NCBI RefSeq assembly: GCF_000565285.1
Contig: NZ_APVL01000002.1
Span: 124,001 to 188,000 of the forward strand
Source of the DNA: Cytobacillus firmus DS1
Lineage (GTDB): Bacteria > Bacillota > Bacilli > Bacillales > Cytobacillaceae
DNA length: 64,000 nucleotides
Direction: 5' to 3'
The position numbers were made by a program, and so were the translations under genes. Below, piece by piece: positions 17,184 to 25,647 of this stretch; within the stretch, counting starts at the first letter, position 1, and the number at the start of each line of letters is the position of its first letter. The notes beneath the pieces were generated by a model. That model worked only from the letters and a program-made list of their open reading frames with translations, had not been told where the DNA came from and did no database searches.

Positions 17184-19352
17184 GTGAAAAACAAACTTTT
17201 CCTTAAGGAGTTTTCAGCCATTATAAAAAACAAAAAGCTGCTGATTCCGATTATAGCAGTCATGTTTATTCCGGTTTTATACAGTGGAATGTTCCTGTGG
17301 GCATTCTGGGATCCATACGATCATTTAGATGATCTCCCGGTTGCCATCGTTAATGAAGATGCCGGTGCTGTATTGGAAGGAAATGAATTGCACCTGGGCA
17401 AAGATCTTGTTGATAATTTAAAGGAAAGCAAGGACTTTAACTTTCAATTTGTTGATAAAGAAGAAGCATATAAGGATCTAAATAATCAGCAATACTATAT
17501 GCTGGTTGAAATTCCCAAGGATTTTTCCAAGAATGCTACCACTCTGCTGGAAGACACGCCGCAGAAAATGAATCTGATTTACGTTCCCAATGAGAGCTAC
17601 AATTTCTTATCTGCTCAAATTGGCGGGACAGCTGTTGAAAAAATTAAAGCGGCACTGTCAGAAAAAGTAACTGAAACATATGCAGAAACCATGTTTGATA
17701 AGGTAGGGGAACTTGCAGATGGCATTGGACAGGCAAGTGATGGTGCCCTTCATATCAGTGAAGGAGCAGCTGATCTTAAGGACGGCTCCAAAACCCTGCA
17801 TGAGAAGCTTGAGCTTTTGGCCAATAAGTCCATTGAGTTCAATAACGGCGTAAGGACAGCAAGCAAGGGTTCTAAGGAAATGGCAGAAGGAGCAAAATCT
17901 CTTTCAGAAGGTTTAGGCAAACTTGCGGGAGGCCAATCGGAATTGAGAAATGCTTCTGGTCAGCTAAAGTCAGGTAGTGAAGATCTTTCTGCAGGCGTTA
18001 CACAAACAAAAGAAGGAATCTTAACAGTAAAAGAAAAACTTCCAGTTATGATCGATGGAACCGAACAGCTTGAAAATGGAGCAAACACATTGTCTTCATC
18101 TCTGGAGCAATGGCAGACGGAAGCGCAAAAACTAAGCGGAGGCACTGCTCTTTTAGAACAAAGGCTGCAGGGCATCCTATCGCAGCTTCCAGAAGGTTCT
18201 CCTGAAAAGGCTGAGCTTCAGACTGTACTTGCACAGCTTAAGACCGGATCAGCCCAGCTTGCCGAATCAGCCGGCAAACTATCTGCTGGAGGAGCCGAAT
18301 TGTCCCAAAGAATGGGGCAGTTAAAGGCAGGACAGCAGCAGCTCCAGCAGGGAATAAATCAGCTTGCCGAGGGAACAGCCGAGCTGGAAAATGGCTCTCT
18401 TAAGCTGGTACAGGGCCATAAAGATTTCGATGCGGGAATGGAAACATTTGCTCAGAAGTTTGGTGATGCACAGGCCGGAGCAGACATGCTGGCAGGCGGT
18501 GCAGCAGATTTGTCAGGCGGTCTTGGCAAACTGACACAAGGTTCAGCTGCATTTGCAGATGGCTCGAAGCAGCTTGAAGCTGGTGCAGACAAAGTTGCTG
18601 AGGGCAATTCACAAATTTATAAAGGATCTTCTGAGTTAGCAAATAAATTAGCTGATGGCGCTGAAAATGCTTCATCAGTAAATGCCAGCGATAAAACGTA
18701 TAACATGATGGCAAATCCGGTAGAAATAGATAATGAGAAGATTACAGAAGTTCCAAACTACGGTACAGGATTTGCACCTTATTTTCTATCTCTTGGTCTT
18801 TTTGTTGGTGCTCTGCTGCTTTCCATTGTATTCCCGCTCAGGGAACCGGCTGGCGTTCCGCGCTCAGGATTCAGCTGGTTTGCAAGCAAGTTCGGAATAC
18901 TTGCAGGAATAGGCATTATTCAGGGTCTTATTGCAGCGATGATTCTATTGCTGGGACTTGGCCTGGAAGTGCAGAGTGTACCATTGTTTCTTCTGTTTAC
19001 AATCCTAACCAGCCTGACTTTCATAGCGCTTATTCAATTCTTTGTCACTGTCATGGGTGATCCAGGCAGGTTTGTTGCGATCATTATTTTAATACTCCAG
19101 CTGACAACAAGTGCCGGTACTTTTCCGCTTGAGCTGATTCCTAATGCACTTCAGCCAATCAGTTCATATTTGCCTATGACCTATTCTGTTTCCGGTTTTA
19201 AGGCAGTTATTTCAAGCGGCAATTTTGATTTTATGTGGGAGAATGCGGCAATTCTCCTGGGCTTTGGAGCCTTGTTCATTGCAGGATCTTTTGTTTACTT
19301 TACTGCCATGCACAAGAAAAGATTTGCAGCTGCTGCAGAGCAGACTGATTGA
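17184..19352 (+). CDS. yhgE: YhgE/Pip family membrane protein
   Basis: Protein of 722 aa of the phage-infection-protein (Pip)/YhgE family, an ABC-2-like membrane architecture. One N-terminal helix (about 20-42) is followed by a long extracytoplasmic region and about five C-terminal helices (about 535-715). The middle (about 175-510) is built of short repeats of the form L-x-x-G-x-x-x-L with alanine, suggesting an extended coiled structure. In relatives such proteins serve as phage receptors or in export; the native role is unclear. The GTG at 17184, 7 nt after GGAGGG, is the start; an in-frame TTG upstream overlaps the ribosome site. Probably controlled by YhgD. Confidence 0.9.
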   Translation: MKNKLFLKEFSAIIKNKKLLIPIIAVMFIPVLYSGMFLWAFWDPYDHLDDLPVAIVNEDAGAVLEGNELHLGKDLVDNLKESKDFNFQFVDKEEAYKDLNNQQYYMLVEIPKDFSKNATTLLEDTPQKMNLIYVPNESYNFLSAQIGGTAVEKIKAALSEKVTETYAETMFDKVGELADGIGQASDGALHISEGAADLKDGSKTLHEKLELLANKSIEFNNGVRTASKGSKEMAEGAKSLSEGLGKLAGGQSELRNASGQLKSGSEDLSAGVTQTKEGILTVKEKLPVMIDGTEQLENGANTLSSSLEQWQTEAQKLSGGTALLEQRLQGILSQLPEGSPEKAELQTVLAQLKTGSAQLAESAGKLSAGGAELSQRMGQLKAGQQQLQQGINQLAEGTAELENGSLKLVQGHKDFDAGMETFAQKFGDAQAGADMLAGGAADLSGGLGKLTQGSAAFADGSKQLEAGADKVAEGNSQIYKGSSELANKLADGAENASSVNASDKTYNMMANPVEIDNEKITEVPNYGTGFAPYFLSLGLFVGALLLSIVFPLREPAGVPRSGFSWFASKFGILAGIGIIQGLIAAMILLLGLGLEVQSVPLFLLFTILTSLTFIALIQFFVTVMGDPGRFVAIIILILQLTTSAGTFPLELIPNALQPISSYLPMTYSVSGFKAVISSGNFDFMWENAAILLGFGALFIAGSFVYFTAMHKKRFAAAAEQTD

Positions 19353-19366
19353 TTATAAGTAAAAGC

Positions 19367-19396
19367 AAAGCCAGCCCTGTTTGGGCTGGCTTTAAA
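19367..19396 (+). terminator. Terminator after yhgE
   Basis: Stem AAGCCAGCC/GGGCTGGCTT followed by a short T run, between yhgE and the convergent yhfH. Confidence 0.75.
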
Positions 19397-19405
19397 TATA
19401 TTATT

Positions 19406-19540
19406 CTATAAATCTGTCATTCCCATGCATTTTTCACACTTATTTCCGTAGCATTCATGCTGTTCTTCGATCGACTTCCCGCATTCTGAACATTGTTTTG
19501 ACGGCAGGTTTCTGAAAAACTCCATAATGTTTTGAATCAT
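19406..19540 (-). CDS. yhfH: Small zinc-ribbon protein YhfH
   Basis: Small protein of 44 aa. It contains two CxxC pairs (C17/C20 and C35/C38) separated by an EEQHECYGNK segment, the pattern of a zinc ribbon, and begins MIQNIMEFFRNLP. The AGGAGG site 7 nt before the ATG is near perfect, and a strong sigma-A promoter lies upstream, so it is a real gene. The same small protein lies beside yhfI in B. subtilis. Function unknown. It is convergent with yhgE and divergent from yhfI. Confidence 0.85.
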   Translation of the reverse strand: MIQNIMEFFRNLPSKQCSECGKSIEEQHECYGNKCEKCMGMTDL

Positions 19541-19594
19541 GTTGAAGCCTCCTAATTTGTGTTTTTGTTCTAAATAGTTTGATTATTTAAATCC

Positions 19595-19623
19595 ATTGTA
19601 TTATAACAGAATTTTCATGTCAA
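19595..19623 (-). promoter_or_regulatory. Sigma-A promoter of yhfH
   Basis: Minus strand TTGACA-N17-TACAAT, close to consensus, about 55 bp upstream of the yhfH ATG. It is one of the best promoters in the window. Confidence 0.8.
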
Positions 19624-19727
19624 CAACTGTTTCAATACAATTTTAAAAAAGTGAAAAAATAGGCATAATCGAGTATATTGGACATAGGAAAGCCAGGTTA
19701 TCCAGTTATAAGTAGGAGGAATTTGTG

Positions 19728-20462
19728 ATGAAGTTAACTGTAATCGGCAGCTGGGGCGGTTATCCTAAAGCTGATGGGGCCAGTTCCGGGTATTTGCTGG
19801 AGCATGAAGGATTTCATTTGCTGGTAGACTGCGGAAGCGGCGTGCTTTCAAAAATGCAGAATTTTTTCCAGCCAGAAGACTTAGATGGACTGATTATCTC
19901 GCATTACCATCCAGATCATATTGCGGATATAGGAGTGCTGCAGCATGCCAGACTCATTCAGGGCTTCCTGGGCAAGAAAACAGCTGCACTCCCGATTTAT
20001 GGACATTCTTTCGACCAGCCTGAATTTGCCAAACTTACATATAAGGATATTACAAAAGGAGTCGCCTATGATCCTGAAGGCACTCTCACAGCAGGACCAT
20101 TTCAAATTCGCTTTATGAAAACCAATCATCCTGTTCCATGCTATGCAATGAGAATTGAAGCAGGCGGCAAATCACTTGTTTACACGGCAGATACTTCTTA
20201 TAAAGAAGAGCTGGTGGCATTTAGCGAAAATGCTGATCTATTGGTTTGCGAGTGTAATTTTTATGGTCATCAGAACGGGAAAAATGCGGGGCATATGACA
20301 AGCCTGGATGCTGGAACATTGGCAAGCAAAGCAAAGGTGAATAATCTGCTGCTGACACATTTGCCTCATTATGGTGAACTTCAGATGCTGAAGGAGGAGG
20401 CATCGACTAAATATGCCGGTCCTATTTCTATAGCGGATTACCAATGGTCTCATATATTTTAA
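19728..20462 (+). CDS. yhfI: Metallo-beta-lactamase fold hydrolase YhfI
   Basis: Metal-dependent hydrolase of 244 aa in the MBL superfamily (RNase Z/arylsulfatase-like branch). The metal motif HYHPDH is at residues 59-64, a second ligand region NHPVPCYAMRI near 128, DTSY with its metal-bridging Asp near 155, and THLPHYG near 205. The ATG at 19728 is 7 nt after AGGAGGA and gives the B. subtilis YhfI length. The substrate is not known. It is followed 12 bp later by lplJ, so the two are probably co-transcribed. Confidence 0.9.
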   Translation: MKLTVIGSWGGYPKADGASSGYLLEHEGFHLLVDCGSGVLSKMQNFFQPEDLDGLIISHYHPDHIADIGVLQHARLIQGFLGKKTAALPIYGHSFDQPEFAKLTYKDITKGVAYDPEGTLTAGPFQIRFMKTNHPVPCYAMRIEAGGKSLVYTADTSYKEELVAFSENADLLVCECNFYGHQNGKNAGHMTSLDAGTLASKAKVNNLLLTHLPHYGELQMLKEEASTKYAGPISIADYQWSHIF

Positions 20463-20474
20463 GGAGGAAAACAG

Positions 20475-21464
20475 ATGCTTTTTATCGACAACCAGGGAAT
20501 TACAGATCCCAGGATTAACCTTGCTATTGAGGAATATGCACTAAAGAATCTTGATATTGAAGAAACCTATTTGCTGTTTTATATTAATGAACCTTCCATT
20601 ATTATCGGAAAAAACCAGAATACAGTAGAAGAGATTAATACGGAATACGTTGAGGATAATGGCATCCATGTTGTCAGAAGGCTATCTGGAGGAGGGGCCG
20701 TTTATCATGATTTAGGCAATCTCAACTTCAGTTTTATTACAAAAGATGATGGTGATAGCTTTCACAACTTCCAAAAGTTTACCGAACCAGTTACAGAAGC
20801 TTTGCAGAAGCTTGGTGTGAATGCTGAATTAAGCGGCCGGAATGATCTGATGGCAGAAGGCAGAAAAATATCCGGGAATGCCCAGTTTTCCACTAAAGGG
20901 AGAATGTTTAGCCATGGCACTCTCTTGTTTGATTCCGAAATTGAAAGTGTCGTTTCAGCGCTAAAGGTAAAGAAGGATAAAATTGAATCAAAGGGCATTA
21001 AATCAATTCGAAGCCGGGTTGCTAATATCTCGGAGTTCCTGGACGAAAAAATCACGATTGAAGAATTTCGCACTTTGCTTCTAAAGAATATCTTTGGGCA
21101 TTTAGATGAAATTCCGGAGTACAAGCTTACGGATGAAGACTGGGAAAGAATTCACAAGCTGTCCAGGGAGCGCTATCAGAACTGGGATTGGAATTATGGA
21201 AGATCACCTAAATTTGATCTCCAGCATTCACATCGCTTCCCAGTTGGTCAAATTGATATCAGACTTAATGTCACAAAAGGAAAAATTGAGGGATGCAAAA
21301 TATATGGGGACTTCTTTGGGGTTGGCGATGTAAATGAAATTGAAAACAAGCTGACAGGAATTCGCTATGAAAAGACAGAGATTGAAAAGGCTCTTGAAGG
21401 AGTGGAAATTAAGCATTACTTCGGTAATGTGACTAAAGAAGAATTCTTCAACCTGGTGTATTAA
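20475..21464 (+). CDS. lplJ: Lipoate-protein ligase LplJ
   Basis: Activates free lipoate with ATP and attaches it to lipoyl domains, mainly GcvH and the E2 subunits. The protein is 329 aa. The family motif VVRRLSGGGAVYHDLGNLNFSF lies near residues 66-87, the catalytic-lysine region GNAQFSTKGRMFSHGTLL near 135, and the small C-terminal accessory domain covers about 245-329. AAGGAGGAAAA precedes the ATG. It overlaps the yhfI operon and ends before a repeat-bearing intergenic region. Confidence 0.96.
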   Translation: MLFIDNQGITDPRINLAIEEYALKNLDIEETYLLFYINEPSIIIGKNQNTVEEINTEYVEDNGIHVVRRLSGGGAVYHDLGNLNFSFITKDDGDSFHNFQKFTEPVTEALQKLGVNAELSGRNDLMAEGRKISGNAQFSTKGRMFSHGTLLFDSEIESVVSALKVKKDKIESKGIKSIRSRVANISEFLDEKITIEEFRTLLLKNIFGHLDEIPEYKLTDEDWERIHKLSRERYQNWDWNYGRSPKFDLQHSHRFPVGQIDIRLNVTKGKIEGCKIYGDFFGVGDVNEIENKLTGIRYEKTEIEKALEGVEIKHYFGNVTKEEFFNLVY

Positions 21465-21610
21465 TAAGAGAGAGCTCGCATAATGCCGGCTTTTCTTATT
21501 CTTATAGAAGGTCTTGCGAGCCAGTCACCCTGTAAAAAAAGAAATTGTGAAAGATTCGCTTTCCTACTTGAATACAAAAATTTCTTTCAATATAATATAT
21601 TTAGAAAATT

Positions 21611-21763
21611 TATCGCAGTCTAACGGGCAGTAAGACCCCCCTTCAGACTCAGAGGAATCAAAGGAGGATGAGTGAGGGTCAAACTGCCCGTAAAGGCCCG
21701 ATTGGTTCAACTAACAATCAGCAGGGAGAAAAGCACTCCCCGCTGATTGAAGTTTCACTTTAT
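21611..21763 (+). repeat. Dispersed structured repeat R1, copy 1
   Basis: An element of about 150 bp filling the lplJ-lcfB gap. It starts TATCGCAGTCTAACGGGCAG and ends GAAGTTTCACTTTAT, the same boundaries as copy 3 at 57442-57596. The outer stem ACGGGCAGT (21623-21631) pairs with ACTGCCCGT (21683-21691), with an inner GACCC/GGGTC stem. A second hairpin pairs CAATCAGC (21715-21722) with GCTGATTG (21742-21749). AATCAAAGGAGGA in the loop is kept between copies. It ends 9 bp before the FadR box of lcfB. Confidence 0.85.
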
Positions 21764-21772
21764 TTAATAAAA

Positions 21773-21792
21773 ATGAATGACTATTCATTCAT
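21773..21792. promoter_or_regulatory. FadR operator of lcfB
   Basis: The palindrome ATGAATGACTATTCATTCAT matches the B. subtilis FadR (YsiA) box pattern TGAATGA-N4-TCATTCA. It lies 17 bp before the lcfB ATG, so acyl-CoA should relieve repression. Confidence 0.85.
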
Positions 21793-21808
21793 TATAGGGG
21801 GAGTGTAA

Positions 21809-23365
21809 ATGAATTTAACAGAGCAGCTGCATGAAACGGCGATTAAGATGGGCGATAAGACTGCCTATTATTTTATGGATCAGTCCAGTACGTATGCGGA
21901 GCTTGATGGTGCTGTAACCAAATTTGCGGAAGGGCTTTCAAAGCTGGGAGTGAAAAAAGGAGATCATATCGCTCTTTTACTGGGGAATTCACCGCATTTT
22001 GTCATCGGCCTGCATGGTGCACTGCGGCTTGGAGCAACTGTTATACCGATAAACCCAATCTATACACCAGATGAAATTGGCTACATTGTAAATAATGGTG
22101 ATGTCAAAGCGGTTGTTACGCTTGATCTATTAGTGCCTTTAATTGAGAAGATGCATCAGGCGCTTCCAAAGGTGGAAAACTATATTATTTGTGATACACC
22201 CCAGGGACAAGCTTCAGAACAGGATCTGTCTGCATTATCTGCTTTTTCAAAAATGAAATCGTTTACACAATTAATTGCTTCAGGAGATATTGGGTTTAAA
22301 GGCCCTGAACTCGAAGAAGATGATACAGCCGTTATCCTATATACATCCGGTACGACAGGAAAGCCAAAAGGTGCCATGCTTACACATAAAAACCTCTACA
22401 GCAATGCAAAGGATGTAAGTGACTATTTACACATGAATGAGAATGACCGGGTTATTACTACTCTGCCTATGTTCCATGTTTTCTGTTTAACGGTTGCTCT
22501 CAATGCACCTCTGATGAATGGGGCTACCATTTTAATAGATCCAAAATTCAGCCCGAAAGAGGTTTTCAGGCTCGCAAAAAAATATGACCCTACTGTTTTT
22601 GCCGGAGTTCCGACCATGTACAATTTCCTTCTTCAGTATGAAGATGGCAATCCGGAAGATCTGAAATCGTTAAGGCTGTGCATATCAGGCGGTGCTGCCA
22701 TGCCGGTTGCACTTCTTCATGGCTTTGAGAAAAAATTCAATGTCATTGTCTCGGAAGGATACGGTCTTTCAGAAGCCTCCCCGGTGACATGCTTCAATCC
22801 GCTTGATAAACCGCGTAAAGCAGGCTCGATCGGGCAATCCATTATGAACGTTGAGAATAAAGTCGTAAATGAATTGGGAGAGGAAGTTTCTGTTGGCGAA
22901 GTTGGTGAATTGATCGTACGCGGGCCAAACGTAATGAAGGGGTACTACAAGCTGCCGGAAGAAACCGCGGCCACAATCCGTGATGGCTGGCTTTATACAG
23001 GAGACCTTGCAAAAAGGGATGAGGAAGGCTATTTTTATATCGTTGACCGTAAAAAGGACCTTATTTTAGTCGGCGGCTATAATGTGTATCCGCGGGAAGT
23101 AGAAGAGGTGCTCTATAATCACAGGGAGGTTGTAGAAGCTGCTGTATTGGGCGTGCCTGACCCGAATCTGGGTGAAGCGGTAAAGTGTTATGTAGTAACA
23201 AATAATCCCCAGCTGACTGAAGAATTGCTGCTTGCATACTGTGAAGAGCATCTGGCTAGATATAAAGTGCCATCATCGATCGAATTTTTAGAGGAGCTTC
23301 CAAAGAATACAACTGGCAAAATCTTACGAAGGGCATTGAAGAATCAGATTCTTCAGGCTAAATAG
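21809..23365 (+). CDS. lcfB: Long-chain fatty acid-CoA ligase LcfB
   Basis: AMP-forming acyl-CoA synthetase of 518 aa that activates fatty acids for beta-oxidation. The adenylation motif [16 protein letters not shown] is near residues 178-193, [10 protein letters not shown] near 318, [25 protein letters not shown] near 398-422, and the catalytic-lysine motif TTGKILRR near 503. GGGGGAG precedes the ATG. A FadR box lies in its promoter region, consistent with lcfB control in B. subtilis. A terminator follows, so it is transcribed alone. Confidence 0.96.
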   Translation: MNLTEQLHETAIKMGDKTAYYFMDQSSTYAELDGAVTKFAEGLSKLGVKKGDHIALLLGNSPHFVIGLHGALRLGATVIPINPIYTPDEIGYIVNNGDVKAVVTLDLLVPLIEKMHQALPKVENYIICDTPQGQASEQDLSALSAFSKMKSFTQLIASGDIGFKGPELEEDDTAVILYTSGTTGKPKGAMLTHKNLYSNAKDVSDYLHMNENDRVITTLPMFHVFCLTVALNAPLMNGATILIDPKFSPKEVFRLAKKYDPTVFAGVPTMYNFLLQYEDGNPEDLKSLRLCISGGAAMPVALLHGFEKKFNVIVSEGYGLSEASPVTCFNPLDKPRKAGSIGQSIMNVENKVVNELGEEVSVGEVGELIVRGPNVMKGYYKLPEETAATIRDGWLYTGDLAKRDEEGYFYIVDRKKDLILVGGYNVYPREVEEVLYNHREVVEAAVLGVPDPNLGEAVKCYVVTNNPQLTEELLLAYCEEHLARYKVPSSIEFLEELPKNTTGKILRRALKNQILQAK

Positions 23366-23372
23366 GCTTTTA

Positions 23373-23406
23373 AGGGCAGACATGGCATGTGTCTGTCCTT
23401 TTCTAT
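23373..23406 (+). terminator. Terminator of lcfB
   Basis: Stem AGGGCAGACA/TGTCTGTCCT (one G-T pair) with an 8-nt loop, followed by TTTTCT. Confidence 0.85.
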
Positions 23407-23490
23407 TCTTCAGTTGAATTGCTAAATTTGAAAGGGTTTTCGCGAAATTTATCGAATTATTAGGTAGCAAAAGAAAGAGGAGAGATACAT

Positions 23491-24267
23491 ATGAGTTCTA
23501 TTGCAGTCGAAAAAAAAGGTCATATTGCGGTAGTAACGATTAACCGCCCTGATGCAATGAATGCTTTTAATTATGAAACTTTGTCGGAGCTCCAGGAATC
23601 AGTTGAAAAACTGCGCACCAGTCATGATGTTCGTGTTGTTATTTTTACAGGGGCTGGAGAAAAAGCATTCAGCGTCGGAGCGGATCTTAAAGAGCGCAGG
23701 ACACTATCTGATGAGGAAGTACGCAGGAATGTATATAAAATAGGTGAGGTATTCTCCCTGGTTGATCAGCTACCGCAGCCTACTATCGCTGCTATAAATG
23801 GTTTTGCCTTCGGAGGGGGGATGGAACTGGCTCTATCCTGCGATTTCCGCATTGCAGTTTCCGGCACTTCCATGGGACTTACAGAAACAAGCTTAGCCAT
23901 AATACCGGGTGCAGGAGGCACACAGAGGCTGCCAAGACTGATTGGCCAGGCTAAAGCCCTTGAATTAATTTTAACGGCTAAAAGGCTTACTTCTGAAGAA
24001 GCGCTTGAATACGGCATCCTAACTAAAGTGACTGAAAAAGAAAATCTCTTGAATGATTGTTTTGAATTTGCCGGACAAATGCTTAATAACGGCCCGCTTG
24101 CCCTTCAGCAGGCCAAATTTGCTGTAAAGCATGGCATGGGCGTCGATCTGCAGACTGGGCTTCAGATTGAAAGGAAGGCATATGAAGTCATTATCCCAAC
24201 AGAAGATAGAGTTGAAGCTCTTTCAGCCTTTGCTGAAAAAAGAAAACCTGAGTTTAAAGGAAAATAA
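23491..24267 (+). CDS. Enoyl-CoA hydratase/isomerase family protein
   Basis: Crotonase-fold enzyme of 258 aa. The oxyanion-hole segments GEKAFSVGADLKE (about 56-68) and NGFAFGGGMELALSCD (about 103-118) are present, as are the two catalytic glutamates E112 and E132 (TETSLAIIPGAGGTQRL), which argues for true hydratase activity. It could act in fatty-acid beta-oxidation or in branched-chain degradation (methylglutaconyl-CoA hydratase-like). The lcfB neighbourhood favours the former, but a terminator separates them and no FadR box is seen here. AGAGGAGAG precedes the ATG. Confidence 0.9.
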   Translation: MSSIAVEKKGHIAVVTINRPDAMNAFNYETLSELQESVEKLRTSHDVRVVIFTGAGEKAFSVGADLKERRTLSDEEVRRNVYKIGEVFSLVDQLPQPTIAAINGFAFGGGMELALSCDFRIAVSGTSMGLTETSLAIIPGAGGTQRLPRLIGQAKALELILTAKRLTSEEALEYGILTKVTEKENLLNDCFEFAGQMLNNGPLALQQAKFAVKHGMGVDLQTGLQIERKAYEVIIPTEDRVEALSAFAEKRKPEFKGK

Positions 24268-24287
24268 AATGAATAAGCAAGTAATGG

Positions 24288-24316
24288 GACACGGCAGAAT
24301 TTTGCTGTGTCTTTTC
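24288..24316 (+). terminator. Terminator after the enoyl-CoA hydratase gene
   Basis: Stem GACACGGCA/TGCTGTGTC (one G-T pair) followed by TTTTCT. Confidence 0.8.
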
Positions 24317-24356
24317 TATTAAAATAATAATTTTTTGAAAATTATTAAAAAATATC

Positions 24357-24385
24357 TTGAATCATACAGCTATTGACTATATAAT
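24357..24385 (+). promoter_or_regulatory. Sigma-A promoter of the ABC transporter genes
   Basis: TTGAAT-N17-TATAAT with a perfect -10, about 70 bp before the lipoprotein gene. The leader holds three direct AAAAGCAT-like repeats (24395-24420) of unknown meaning. Confidence 0.7.
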
Positions 24386-24457
24386 TTAGTGAATAAAAGC
24401 ATAAAAGCATAAAAGTGTTGAAGTGAAAAGATAGAGATAAGAGGGGGATCATCTAGT

Positions 24458-25468
24458 ATGTTAGAGAGAATAAAACCATTTAAAGCAATAGCTGCGGCAG
24501 GTCTTATAGGAACTTTGCTGTTAAGCGGCTGCGGAAGTGAAAGTACAAATGGCGAAGCCGGCTCATCGGATAAAGAAAAGAAAGAGTCAATTAATATAGG
24601 AGTTACGCAGATTGTCGAGCATCCTTCGTTAGATGCGGCACTGGAGGGTTTTAAAAAGGCATTAGAGGATTCAGGCATTGAAGCAAGCTACGATGTCCAG
24701 ATTGCCCAGGGGGACCAGAATAATAATCAATCCATTGCCAATAATTTTGCCGGAGATGGAGTAGACCTGATCTTTGCCAACTCTACCCCCAGTGCATTAA
24801 GTGCACTCAATGCAACGAAGGATATACCAATAGTATTTACTTCAGTAACTGATCCAGTCGGTGCGCAATTAGTAAAATCAATGGATTCACCTGAAGGAAA
24901 TATAACTGGTACAACAGATACGCATCCTGATGCGATACCCAACATGGTTAAATTTATAGAGGAACAGTTTGAGGCTGGAACGGTGGGTGTTATTTACAAT
25001 TCCGGTGAACAAAATTCAGAGGTGCAGATTGAAAAGGTGAAGGAAGCTCTTTCAGGTACAGATATGAAATTGGCCGAAGCTACCGTATCCAATTCTTCTG
25101 AAGTGAAACAGGCTGCAGAATCACTTGTCGGAAAAGCAGATGCCATCTATATTATTACCGATAATACGGTCGTTTCCGCTTTGGAATCTGTCATTCAAGT
25201 ATCAAACGACAATGATATCCCGCTTTTCGTGGGAGAACTGGACTCTGTTAAACGCGGGGGATTTGCTGCTTACGGGTTTGATTATGAGGATATCGGATAT
25301 GAAGCCGGGGAAATGGCGGCAAAAATTTTAAAAGAAGACAAGAAGCCATCCGAACTGCCTGTCCAATATCCGCAGAACCTAAAGCTGGTAATCAATAAAA
25401 AGGCTGCAGAAGAAATGGGCATTGACTTAAAAGAGGAATGGAACGAGCTAGCTGAGTTTGTGGAGTAA
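24458..25468 (+). CDS. ABC transporter substrate-binding lipoprotein (TrpX-like family)
   Basis: Extracellular solute-binding lipoprotein of 336 aa. The signal peptide ends in lipobox LLSGC (Cys near residue 24), followed by a serine- and glutamate-rich linker. The rest has the two-lobed periplasmic-binding fold of the ABC_sub_bind family (INIGVTQIVEHPSLD; FANSTPSALSALNATKDIPIVFTSVTDP). Streptococcal TrpX, a tryptophan-binding protein, belongs here, so an aromatic amino acid substrate is possible but not shown. The permease and ATPase follow, though an R2 repeat lies between this gene and the permease. Confidence 0.85.
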   Translation: MLERIKPFKAIAAAGLIGTLLLSGCGSESTNGEAGSSDKEKKESINIGVTQIVEHPSLDAALEGFKKALEDSGIEASYDVQIAQGDQNNNQSIANNFAGDGVDLIFANSTPSALSALNATKDIPIVFTSVTDPVGAQLVKSMDSPEGNITGTTDTHPDAIPNMVKFIEEQFEAGTVGVIYNSGEQNSEVQIEKVKEALSGTDMKLAEATVSNSSEVKQAAESLVGKADAIYIITDNTVVSALESVIQVSNDNDIPLFVGELDSVKRGGFAAYGFDYEDIGYEAGEMAAKILKEDKKPSELPVQYPQNLKLVINKKAAEEMGIDLKEEWNELAEFVE

Positions 25469-25493
25469 TTTCAGCAAATAAATAGCGCTTTTC

Positions 25494-25630
25494 TACTCGA
25501 TAACTGTCTAGCTTCAGCGCCTACCCCCTCGAGGTCACAAGCCAATCCTCTCAAAAAGGCAAAGGACGCCTTTCCGTGAGGCTCGTCTTGTGCTTGTCGG
25601 GGGTGAGCAAGGCGCTTACGCTTTTCTAAA
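25494..25630. repeat. Dispersed repeat R2, copy A, inside the ABC transporter operon
   Basis: Starts CGATAACTGTCTAGC and ends CGCTTACGCTTTTCT. Near its ends CAGCGCCTACCCCC can pair with GGGGGTGAGCAAGGCGCTTA, giving a long hairpin. The same start, the CCTACCCCCTCGAGGTCACA core and the same end occur at 38283-38576. It fills nearly the whole 179-bp gap between binding protein and permease. Confidence 0.8.
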
Positions 25631-25647
25631 TAGAAAGGAAGATTACT

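Noticed and set aside
17184-19352. YhgE (phage infection protein family) as a sign of a prophage
   Set aside because: This is a chromosomal envelope protein family; no phage structural, integrase or lysis genes are nearby.
23400-23490. Catabolite-response (cre) element TGAAAGGGTTTTCG before the enoyl-CoA hydratase gene
   Set aside because: The central CG of the cre consensus is missing and the right arm is imperfect.
24386-24457. AAG/TAG-rich leader of the ABC lipoprotein gene as a TRAP site
   Set aside because: Triplets are mostly AAG with 5-nt spacers and irregular order, unlike the 2-3 nt spacing at trpP.
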